NCBI GenBank assembly: GCA_002686995.1
Contig: NYZC01000214.1
Coordinates: forward strand, 1 to 33,399
Length of the DNA stretch: 33,399 nucleotides
DNA from: Phycisphaeraceae bacterium
GTDB taxonomy: Bacteria; Planctomycetota; Phycisphaerae; Phycisphaerales; Phycisphaeraceae
Direction: 5' to 3'
The number at the start of each line of letters is the position of its first letter. Position 1 is the stretch's first letter. Positions 1-7,193 of this stretch are shown here, one piece after another. The translations under genes and the position numbers were made by a program. Under the pieces are notes generated by a model that was not told the DNA's origin, searched no databases, and saw nothing but the letters and a program-made list of their open reading frames with translations.

Positions 1-1498
1 CGTTGACCGGCGTGTTCGGGTCGTCGAGCATCGTCAGCGTGCTCGGTTCGTTCGCGTCCAGCGCGCCGTCATGATCCAGGTCCGCGTAGATCGTCACGCC
101 CGGCACGCCCGGCTCGCCCGCGTCACGCTGACCGTTGCCGTTGCGATCGTGCCACTTCAAACCGTGCACCGAGCCCGGAAGCGGATGGTTGCCGAAGTTG
201 AGGTTGACCACCTGCTCGCCGGGCGCAAGATCGAGACGGTGGGCGCCGCCGGCAACGAGCACCTGGCCGTGCGCTTCGAGCGAACGCACGACCGGATCGT
301 TGAGCTCGTGCAGTGTCCCGCGGACGTCCCAGATCCCCGGATCGAGCGTGCCCACGTTCACCTCGATCGACTCGGGCGTCGGGAAATCACCGCACACCTC
401 TCCGACCTGGTGACCGAAGAGGCTCACCGTGACCTGGTTGCTCTCGTGCGACACGAAGAAGGTCGTCTGGTCCGGGATCAGCATCCCGCACGTGTCCGCC
501 CAGACCATCGTCAGCTCCAGTGTCGTGTCGAGTCCCCCGTCGGGCCCGGCCGTCGCGCTGATCCCCGTGATGTCGTAGTCGACCGCGTTGCCCGGCTGAT
601 TCACGATCGTCTGCGAGCTCAGCACCGCGACGTCCGGATCAGGGAAGGTCTGGACGTGCCCGGACGGCACGACTTCGCGGATCACGTTGAAACCGTGCGG
701 CACCTCGAGCCAGTAGAGACCCGATTCGTCGAAGCTCGTCGCCGGGTCGTTCGCCATCGTCTGCGTGCGCGGCTCGTTGTCGTCGAGCACGCCGTTGTCG
801 TTCAGGTCGGAGTAGATCGTCACGCCCGCCAGGCCGGGCTCGCCGCTGTCGCGGTCGCCGTCCCCGTCGACGTCGGACCACTTCAGTCCGTGGACCGACC
901 CCGGCAGCGGGAGGTTGCCGAAGTTGATGCCGCTGATCGCTTGGCCCGGCCCGACCGTCAGCGCGTGACCGCCGCCGTCGACCGGAGAGGTCTGCTCGTA
1001 GCCCTCGGGTACGACCTCTCGAATCAGGTGCGCGCCCGGCGCCAACGTGCGAAGCGAATAACGCCCCGTCTCGTCAATGGCCGTGCCGGCGATGTCGCTG
1101 CTGGTGACCGTCGCCGGCTCGTTGGGATCCAGCGCCCCATTGCCGTTGAGGTCGGAGTAGATCGTCACCCCGGCGAGACCGGGCTCGTCGGTCCCGCGCT
1201 GCCCGTCACCGTCACGGTCCATCCACTTCAGGCCGCTGATCGAGCCCGGCACCGGCTCGGTGCCCACCCCGCCCGGATCGTTGTCGGCATCCCCCCCGAA
1301 CGACCCGGACACCTCGATTCCAGTGGACTCGGAGGCCCCCTGGAGCAGCAGCGAGTCAGAGCTCAGCAGAACCCTGGGCTCGAGTGCGAACAGTGCCAGC
1401 GCCGGGTCCGTTTCGAGGTCCTGGCTTCGCCAGCGATCATGACGCTGGCGGCGGCGGCGAACGGACGTACCGGTTCCGTGCAGGAGCAAGGACTTCAT
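1..1498 (-). CDS. SdrD B-like repeat surface protein with LEPR motif, N-terminal part (cut by window edge)
   Basis: This reading frame starts with ATG at 1498 and stays open for about 499 codons to the left edge, so the C-terminus is missing. The first ~25 residues are basic. They are followed near residue 40 by LEPRVLLSS, the LEPR-x-LL motif found near the start of giant exported planctomycete proteins. Three SdrD B-like modules follow. Each opens with GLKW plus a D/N-rich calcium-type loop (for example DRDGDGQR) and continues with EPGLAGVTIYSDL and a second acidic loop. The second and third modules are separated by a segment with two cysteines that does not look like SdrD. Such proteins are secreted or surface-attached and rod-like in known families. 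A GGAG ribosome site lies 8 bases before the ATG. A run of seven C near 1291 keeps the frame intact. The exact function is unknown. Confidence 0.85.
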   Translation of the reverse strand, partial: MKSLLLHGTGTSVRRRRQRHDRWRSQDLETDPALALFALEPRVLLSSDSLLLQGASESTGIEVSGSFGGDADNDPGGVGTEPVPGSISGLKWMDRDGDGQRGTDEPGLAGVTIYSDLNGNGALDPNEPATVTSSDIAGTAIDETGRYSLRTLAPGAHLIREVVPEGYEQTSPVDGGGHALTVGPGQAISGINFGNLPLPGSVHGLKWSDVDGDGDRDSGEPGLAGVTIYSDLNDNGVLDDNEPRTQTMANDPATSFDESGLYWLEVPHGFNVIREVVPSGHVQTFPDPDVAVLSSQTIVNQPGNAVDYDITGISATAGPDGGLDTTLELTMVWADTCGMLIPDQTTFFVSHESNQVTVSLFGHQVGEVCGDFPTPESIEVNVGTLDPGIWDVRGTLHELNDPVVRSLEAHGQVLVAGGAHRLDLAPGEQVVNLNFGNHPLPGSVHGLKWHDRNGNGQRDAGEPGVPGVTIYADLDHDGALDANEPSTLTMLDDPNTPVN

Positions 1499-1563
1499 CG
1501 ATGGATCTCCGGACGCAAGGTTGCGTAACAGGTTGAGGTGGTCTCACTCATGTCCCACGCAGC

Positions 1564-1592
1564 ACCATAACCGGCCTCCCAATCCATGTCAA
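1564..1592 (-). promoter_or_regulatory. Sigma70-type promoter for the SdrD-like gene
   Basis: On the minus strand TTGACA (1592 to 1587), a 17-base spacer and TATGGT (1569 to 1564) form a good housekeeping-type promoter. Transcription would start near 1557, giving a leader of about 60 bases before the ATG at 1498. It lies in an island that is clearly more AT-rich than the rest of the window. Confidence 0.5.
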
Positions 1593-1610
1593 GAAAGTTT
1601 CATTATCCAT

Positions 1611-1656
1611 GTGTCGATTACATAACTCTAGAAAACAAGCGTTTTCAATTCGACAC
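1611..1656. promoter_or_regulatory. Nested inverted repeat upstream of the SdrD-like promoter
   Basis: Outer arms GTGTCGA (1611-1617) and TCGACAC (1650-1656) enclose a second perfect inverted repeat, GAAAAC-AAGC-GTTTTC (1631-1646). The element lies about 20 bases upstream of the putative -35 box at 1592. No T-run follows on either strand, so an intrinsic terminator is unlikely; a regulator binding site is one possibility. The rest of the 1499-1914 gap shows no gene that I can support. Confidence 0.4.
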
Positions 1657-1914
1657 AAGGGGTATATCACAAGACTCCGGAAAATCTTTTCGCCGCTGAC
1701 GCGGTCAAGAGTTGCCCCGAGGCAATCAGGGCGAGATGGGAAAGCGTTACCGATCGCGCGGTGATCGGCGCTCCGGATGAGGCGGGAGAGGCAGGACGGA
1801 CGGGCCAGGTACCGTGTCTTCAGTCCATTGACAGCTGCGCTGCCGCCTGCCGGGACATTCGACGAGGTCGTCGGAAGTCGGCGGGCGACATGGGGCTCCG
1901 GCGGGCGAGTCCGG

Positions 1915-4900
1915 CTATATCGATGCCGCCGACGTCCCGCCCAGCATCTCGGTCGCGAGCGAAACGAGCCGACCCCGGTTCATCGGCGAGACGCTGCGCC
2001 ATCGCAGCAGGTGGCGCCGCAGCAGCCGCACGAACCTCTCGTTGGTGCGTCGCCAGGACGGCTCGCCGCCGCTGAGCTGATCGATCTCGACGAACACGCC
2101 GTACATGCCGTCCTGCTCGACCGGGCGGATCCGAATCCGAAGCCGCTGGCTGACGCCGAGATCGTAGGGCCGCAGCCAGATGGTCGCGGCAAGCGTGAAC
2201 GACGGGTCGTCGCCGCCCCACGACACTTCCGCCTGCGTATGGGTCGCCGCGAACGGTCCCGACGCGTCCTGGCCGTGCACGTCAAACCACTCGGTCAGGT
2301 ACGCGATCACGGCCACGCTGTCGAGGCCCAGAAACGTGAAGGGCAGCTCGAATCGCAGGCGCCCCGCCTCGGCCGCGGCGGGCGCCGACCAGCCGCTCCG
2401 CTCGGACGGCGATGCGATCCGGGCCGCGCGGCGGGCGGGAATGAAGCTGGAGGCGATCACCGCGGCCATCAGCGTCACCGCGACGTAGATGGCGCTGCGG
2501 CTCGAGAAGTTCATCGTCAGGCCGAGGGCGCCGTCGCCGAGGTGGCTGATCCACTGAAGCACCAGCGCCAGGATGTACCCGCCCACGATGCCCACGACGG
2601 CGTAGACCAGGCTCTCGGCCAGGAAGACGAAGAAGACGTGGTGCGGCGCGAGGCCGACCGCGGAGTAGACGGAAATCTCCCGCTGCCGCTCGTAAACGCT
2701 CCCGAGCATGGTGCTCAGCACGATGAGGGCGGCGATGGCGAGCGGCACGACGACGTCGACGTACTGCTCGACGCTGACGGCCCTGAGACGGGCCCCGAAG
2801 TAGGCCACGCCGTCGACCGCGTAGCGAACGAACGAAGTCGAGCGGTCGAGCATCTCGCCGATGATTTCGCGGGTCCGTCCGTGCGGCAGCCCGTCGAAGA
2901 GCAGGATCACGGAGGTGAACTGCGCCTGCGTCGCGGCCTGACCGCTGTGCGCCTCGGCGCGAAACGGCAGCAGCACGACGCGCTCGGCCGGCACCCGCGA
3001 GATCGTGTCGCGGCGCGCCGGCCCGGCGGCTTCGAGCATCCGCTGCCCCTGCTCCTCGAGCTCCCGGATGTGCGCGTCGGCGCCGCCGCGCATCGGCAGG
3101 ATGCTCTCGCCGTCGAAGTCGCGCAGCCGCTCGAGCGCCCGGCTGTCGAAGATGCCCCGCACGACGAGCATCCTTCCCAGGAACGAGATCCGCACGCCGC
3201 CCTGGCCCACCAGGGTCGTATCGATGCCGAGCTCTCCCGCCAGCCGATCTCCGAGAATGCACTGATCGGGGTCGTCTTCGTCGAACCATCTTCCGCCGGG
3301 CAGCAACGTTCGATCAGCGCCGCAGACGCGCGCGTCACGGCCCCCCATGTAGATCACGCCCTCCGCGTCGGCCGCCCGCGTCCTCCCTTCCGACGGCACG
3401 TACGACATCCCGCGCCGCATGGGAAACGCGCGGCGCGGAATGACCTGCACCTCGCTGTCGAACTGGTTCTCGACGGCGGAAAGCGAGAGCCCGCGCCGGA
3501 CGAGCACCCCCTCGTGATCGGCAGGTCCGATCGGCATCGAGCGGTCGAGGCGCTGGGCGCGCGGCGCCGTGAAGCATACGAGGCAGAACGTGATCAGCGT
3601 CAGCGTCACGACGGTCATCGTGGTGCGCACCCATCGTTTGCGCATGTTGCTCAGACCAAGGCTGAAGGCCGCCGCGGAGGCGCTGAGGCGCGACACGTCG
3701 GCCGAACTCACGGGATCGACCGCGGACGGCGCGGCGCCGTCTGCGGCGGTAGCCCGCACGTCCTGGTCGGTCATCTGCCGGATCGCCCGGATCCGCTCGC
3801 TGAACTTGCCGATCAGGAACCCGAGGATCAGCAGGCAGAGGATGAAGATGACGAAACCCGCAAGGATGATCATCGCCGATGACACCATCCGGTACGCCGG
3901 GTGCGTCCAGCGGATGATCGTGAACACGACCAGGAACACCGCGAACATGCCCGCAAGGCGGGCCCGGACGTCGCGAAACGCGAAGAGCAGCCGTTCGGCG
4001 AAGAACGAGAACGGAATCATGAGGAACATGTAGAGCAGGATGCCGTTGACGGCGTTGAGCACGGCGAGTCGGATCGAAGGATAGATGCGCGCGGAGATCG
4101 CCCACGACGCCGTGAGCGCGCGGTACGCCTCCCGATGCCGATGCGCCGCCGCCGCTTCGATGCCCTTCGCAAGCCACCGGTCGGCCTGCTCCCCCATGGC
4201 CTGCGTCGGCGCGTCGGCCACCCGGTTCCGCGCCTGCTCCTCGAGCCGGTGCCGGTTGATCTCGGCCATCCCCGCCGCGATCGCCCGCTCCTGGAACACG
4301 ATCCGCCGGTCCTTTCCCGCCAGGAACCCTGCCCGCCCGTCCTGCTCGTTCCCGCCCAGCAGGTAGCTGTGCACGAACATCGACTCGCGCGCGGCGCCGA
4401 GCGCCACCCGCGCGCCGGGCTCCGTATAGCGGAGGACGGCGTGAAAACGGTCACCCGGGGGCACGAACACGGTCGCGCCCTGGTCGGCGTACTGAGTGAT
4501 CGAGTACTGCTGAGGCGTCACGCTCAGCGGGGCGTCGACGACGTCGACGACGACCGGCGCGCCGTCCGGTCCGAGCGGCTGGTAGATGTCCGTCGGCGCG
4601 AGGCGTGCCATGAGCACGGTGATCCAGGTTTCCAGCTCGCGCCAGACGTTGTGAATGCCCTTGTGGGTCATCCGGATGAGGTACCGCTGTCCGTCCGGTC
4701 CCCAGTCGCGGGCTCCGGTGAGCCGGCCGGTCGCCGGATCGAGAGAGTAGGCGTCGACGAGCACCTCGCCGTTGACGTTGGCGGACGGAAAGCGGAACCG
4801 GCCGCGATCGGTCTTCTGGACCGCCGCGTAATCTCCCAGGTGATTGTGATAGAGCACCACCAGCGCATCCGGCGCGCCGCGGGTCGGCAGCAGCGACTGG

Positions 4901-6921
4901 CCGCCGCTGCCGGACACCACCTTGCCCCCGATGTCCGTGTACCAGGACGTGATGCCGCTGGCGGCCTTGCCGGGCACCTCCATCGGATCGATCCCCGCGC
5001 CGAGCTGGGCGGTCAGGCCGGCGATGAGCTGGGCCTGGTCCCGCAGCGCCGCGAGATCGACCGAGCGATCCAGCGGCGTCTGGTAGGCGCGGGGGTAGCG
5101 ATCCGTCGCCAGGTCGATGACGGCGTGCGCGGCGCGGCCGATCAGGACGTTGGGGCGCGGGTGACCGCCGGACAGGCGACGGCCCGGAAGGACCCAGCCG
5201 GGCTGCCATCGCGCCCGCAGCCCGTCGACGCGCATCTTGGCCCCGTTGGCGATCGGCGCATCGAGCCCGGTGGTGACGTCGTTGCCCTTCCAGTCGTACC
5301 AGGAGCGCACCACGACGTCGCGCGCGGACTCGAGGCCGAGGCAGATCGGCACGTCCCCGTCGAATCCAAGCTGGCCGCCGATGCTCGACGGCGTCAGCAG
5401 GAAGAAGTAGCTGTGCTTCAGCGGCGCGTAGAAGTCGGACAGCGCCAGCGTCTGCCGGTGGTATTCGCGCTCCTGCAAGCTCCGGTCCCGGGCCTGTTCG
5501 AGCGCGTCGACAAGCTCGCCGCGCACCGACGAGGCGCTGACGACCTCTCCGAAATGAACCTTCAGGTCGACAGGATCCGCCGTGACCGCGGCCATCGCCT
5601 GACGCAGTCGCTGGACGACCTCCAGGTTGCGAACGAGAAGCTCGCCCTCAGGGGGCCGGCCGGCGCTCACCCATGCGATCCGCGCCTGCTCGGCCTCGTG
5701 CTTGAGGTCCGCGACGTGCCGATCGAGCAGGTCGCGCAGCACGTCGGTGAACAGGCGCTCCTGCCGGCGCCCACGGTCCGCCCAGAACCGGGTCTCCTCC
5801 GCCGCGCCGAGGGACCAGTAATCGAGACCGGCCAGCGCGTTGACCAGCCCCTCGAAGTCCCCGGCACGGCGCCCGGTCGATTCGAGCCGCCCCCTGACCA
5901 GACCACGATTCTCGAGATAGCGCAGGCGGCTTCCGTGCGAATCCAGGAACCTTCGTACGCCCTCCCATGCCTGGTATTTTCCCGTCAGCGCGGCGAAAAC
6001 GATCTTGCGGCGGAGCCCGGCGCGCTGCCGGTGAAGGGCGCGGGCGGTCTCGACGAGCGTCGCGGCACCGCAGGCCTCGAAGTAGCCGGGCGCGCGCGCC
6101 GGCGTCACGGACCAGGAATCGGTGTGGGCCACGAGCGTCAGCGCTTCGTCCGTGACCCCATCGGGCTCGAGCACGCCGAGCACGTTGCGCGCCGTGCGTT
6201 CGGTCCAGTCGACCCGCGCCCTCAGGCACACGGTCCGGCCGGCAAGATCGTCGACGCGTCCGTCGACGACGAAGCGTGGCAGGTCCGCCGGGAATCCGAG
6301 GTGCTTGTGGTTCCAGGCTTCCGGGTCGTTACTCCGTCGAAACAGGATCGCGACGGCGCCCAGGCGCGCGGCGTCGAGCCACTCGTAGCGCGTGCCCATC
6401 CTGATCAGCGCGATCTTGCCCTCGACGTCGCGCCCTTCCAGGTCCGCAAGCGTGCCGAGCCCCGCGTCGATCACCTCGGCCGTCAATCCTTCGGGCGGCG
6501 TGGTGCACGTTCGGACGAGGTTGGGCCAGGCGGGCTCGATGGTGATCCCGGCGACGGGCGCCCCGTCCGCGTCGAGAAGCGCGCACCATTTCGTGACGGG
6601 CACCGTCACCGGGAACTCCTGGATCAGGATGTCGAGCTCGAGCTTCGCGAACTGCCGCTCGATCCATCGGGAGACCTCGGCTTCGCCGGGCGATCCCGAA
6701 AGGCGCGTCGGTGCGGCCACGATGCGACGGTGCGCGGCGCCGACGGAGTCCTCGGTGATCGAGCCGTAGACGTCGTTGAAGTCGATGGAGCCGGCCAGCT
6801 GGCCGACGGGCATCGCGCGCTGGACGGGCATGAAGCGGTTCAGCCGCGCGAGCAGCAGCAGGCTGAGGACGAGGGAAACGGCGAGAAGGGAGAGCCAGGT
6901 GCCGTGATGAATGCGACGCAA
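1915..6921 (-). CDS. Degenerate M28-peptidase/PA domain fused to an FtsX-type permease
   Basis: This is a roughly 1668-residue envelope protein. It has an N-terminal membrane anchor (WLSLLAVSLVLSLLLLARL), then a PA-like region (GKIALIRMGTRYEW) and an M28-like region containing HTDSW (His about residue 266). A cluster of hydrophobic helices lies around residues 964-1044. A further helix near 1092-1115 is followed by a large extracytoplasmic segment. The FtsX-type membrane block at about 1390-1500 contains RQREISVYSAVGL. A ~150-residue soluble tail ends the protein. Known FtsX permeases need an ATPase; none is encoded in this window. The later M28 zinc ligands appear lost, so peptidase activity is doubtful. 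The frame extends upstream to 7149, but that part only translates intergenic repeats. I therefore place the start at TTG 6921, just before the anchor; the ribosome site is weak and the start is uncertain. Confidence 0.75.
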   Translation of the reverse strand: MRRIHHGTWLSLLAVSLVLSLLLLARLNRFMPVQRAMPVGQLAGSIDFNDVYGSITEDSVGAAHRRIVAAPTRLSGSPGEAEVSRWIERQFAKLELDILIQEFPVTVPVTKWCALLDADGAPVAGITIEPAWPNLVRTCTTPPEGLTAEVIDAGLGTLADLEGRDVEGKIALIRMGTRYEWLDAARLGAVAILFRRSNDPEAWNHKHLGFPADLPRFVVDGRVDDLAGRTVCLRARVDWTERTARNVLGVLEPDGVTDEALTLVAHTDSWSVTPARAPGYFEACGAATLVETARALHRQRAGLRRKIVFAALTGKYQAWEGVRRFLDSHGSRLRYLENRGLVRGRLESTGRRAGDFEGLVNALAGLDYWSLGAAEETRFWADRGRRQERLFTDVLRDLLDRHVADLKHEAEQARIAWVSAGRPPEGELLVRNLEVVQRLRQAMAAVTADPVDLKVHFGEVVSASSVRGELVDALEQARDRSLQEREYHRQTLALSDFYAPLKHSYFFLLTPSSIGGQLGFDGDVPICLGLESARDVVVRSWYDWKGNDVTTGLDAPIANGAKMRVDGLRARWQPGWVLPGRRLSGGHPRPNVLIGRAAHAVIDLATDRYPRAYQTPLDRSVDLAALRDQAQLIAGLTAQLGAGIDPMEVPGKAASGITSWYTDIGGKVVSGSGGQSLLPTRGAPDALVVLYHNHLGDYAAVQKTDRGRFRFPSANVNGEVLVDAYSLDPATGRLTGARDWGPDGQRYLIRMTHKGIHNVWRELETWITVLMARLAPTDIYQPLGPDGAPVVVDVVDAPLSVTPQQYSITQYADQGATVFVPPGDRFHAVLRYTEPGARVALGAARESMFVHSYLLGGNEQDGRAGFLAGKDRRIVFQERAIAAGMAEINRHRLEEQARNRVADAPTQAMGEQADRWLAKGIEAAAAHRHREAYRALTASWAISARIYPSIRLAVLNAVNGILLYMFLMIPFSFFAERLLFAFRDVRARLAGMFAVFLVVFTIIRWTHPAYRMVSSAMIILAGFVIFILCLLILGFLIGKFSERIRAIRQMTDQDVRATAADGAAPSAVDPVSSADVSRLSASAAAFSLGLSNMRKRWVRTTMTVVTLTLITFCLVCFTAPRAQRLDRSMPIGPADHEGVLVRRGLSLSAVENQFDSEVQVIPRRAFPMRRGMSYVPSEGRTRAADAEGVIYMGGRDARVCGADRTLLPGGRWFDEDDPDQCILGDRLAGELGIDTTLVGQGGVRISFLGRMLVVRGIFDSRALERLRDFDGESILPMRGGADAHIRELEEQGQRMLEAAGPARRDTISRVPAERVVLLPFRAEAHSGQAATQAQFTSVILLFDGLPHGRTREIIGEMLDRSTSFVRYAVDGVAYFGARLRAVSVEQYVDVVVPLAIAALIVLSTMLGSVYERQREISVYSAVGLAPHHVFFVFLAESLVYAVVGIVGGYILALVLQWISHLGDGALGLTMNFSSRSAIYVAVTLMAAVIASSFIPARRAARIASPSERSGWSAPAAAEAGRLRFELPFTFLGLDSVAVIAYLTEWFDVHGQDASGPFAATHTQAEVSWGGDDPSFTLAATIWLRPYDLGVSQRLRIRIRPVEQDGMYGVFVEIDQLSGGEPSWRRTNERFVRLLRRHLLRWRSVSPMNRGRLVSLATEMLGGTSAASI

Positions 6922-6934
6922 GGATCCGGTATCC

Positions 6935-6987
6935 GGGTGTGGGGTATGGGGGTATAGGGTATGGGGTATAGGGTATGGGGTATGGGG
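6935..6987 (+). repeat. GGGGTAT heptamer tandem repeat, G-quadruplex-prone
   Basis: The plus strand carries eight consecutive runs of 3-5 G separated by TGT, TAT or TATA. The unit is a heptamer, GGGGTAT or AGGGTAT, with one octamer. This meets the usual intramolecular G-quadruplex pattern. It lies 14-66 bases upstream of the likely start of the M28-FtsX gene, so the mRNA leader is C-rich and the template strand G-rich. Confidence 0.75.
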
Positions 6988-7009
6988 TGCCAGTGAGGCT
7001 CGTGCCTGC

Positions 7010-7122
7010 ATTGCGCCGCGATGGCATTCGACCCGCGGGCTTACGCCGCGCGGTTCGCCGGCGCGCCCATGTCGGCGTACCGACGGCGTAAGCCGTCGGG
7101 TCGAATGCCATCGCGGCGCAAT
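7010..7122. repeat. Dispersed palindromic element, copy A (39-bp arms)
   Basis: The arms at 7010-7048 and 7084-7122 match at 37 of 39 positions and enclose a 35-base loop. The core includes CCCGCGGGCTTACGCCG followed by CGCGGTTCGCC. Related sequence appears at 12016-12067, 23331-23396, 28705-28771 and 29641-29720. Here it lies between two genes read in the same direction, the DUF6785 gene and the M28-FtsX gene. It could form a long hairpin that ends or attenuates transcription. No transposase is linked to it. Confidence 0.85.
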
Positions 7123-7164
7123 ACCCACACGCGCCTCCGAATGCACCAATCGCCCGCTGCGTCA

Positions 7165-7193
7165 CCCCAGACCCCAGACCCCCTTACATCCCC
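7165..7193 (-). repeat. GGGGTCT repeat, G-quadruplex-prone, over the stop codon of the DUF6785 gene
   Basis: Read on the minus strand, four G-runs (GGGG, GGGGG, GGGG, GGGG) are separated by ATGTAA, TCT and TCT. The stop codon TAA lies in the first loop. Because the G-rich strand matches the mRNA, an RNA quadruplex could form exactly at the gene end. Confidence 0.6.

Noticed and set aside
71-1528. Long plus-strand frame opposite the SdrD-like gene
   Set aside because: Its translation is Arg/His/Val-rich without domains, while the minus strand shows clear SdrD B repeats; it is a high-G+C shadow.
1777-6957. Long plus-strand frames opposite the M28-FtsX gene
   Set aside because: They are low-complexity Arg/Glu/His/Pro-rich translations; the minus-strand product has coherent membrane and peptidase-like domains.
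6922-7149. N-terminal extension of the M28-FtsX frame up to 7149
   Set aside because: It translates the heptamer array and the palindrome (PHTPYPIPHT and similar) and puts the membrane anchor far from the start.
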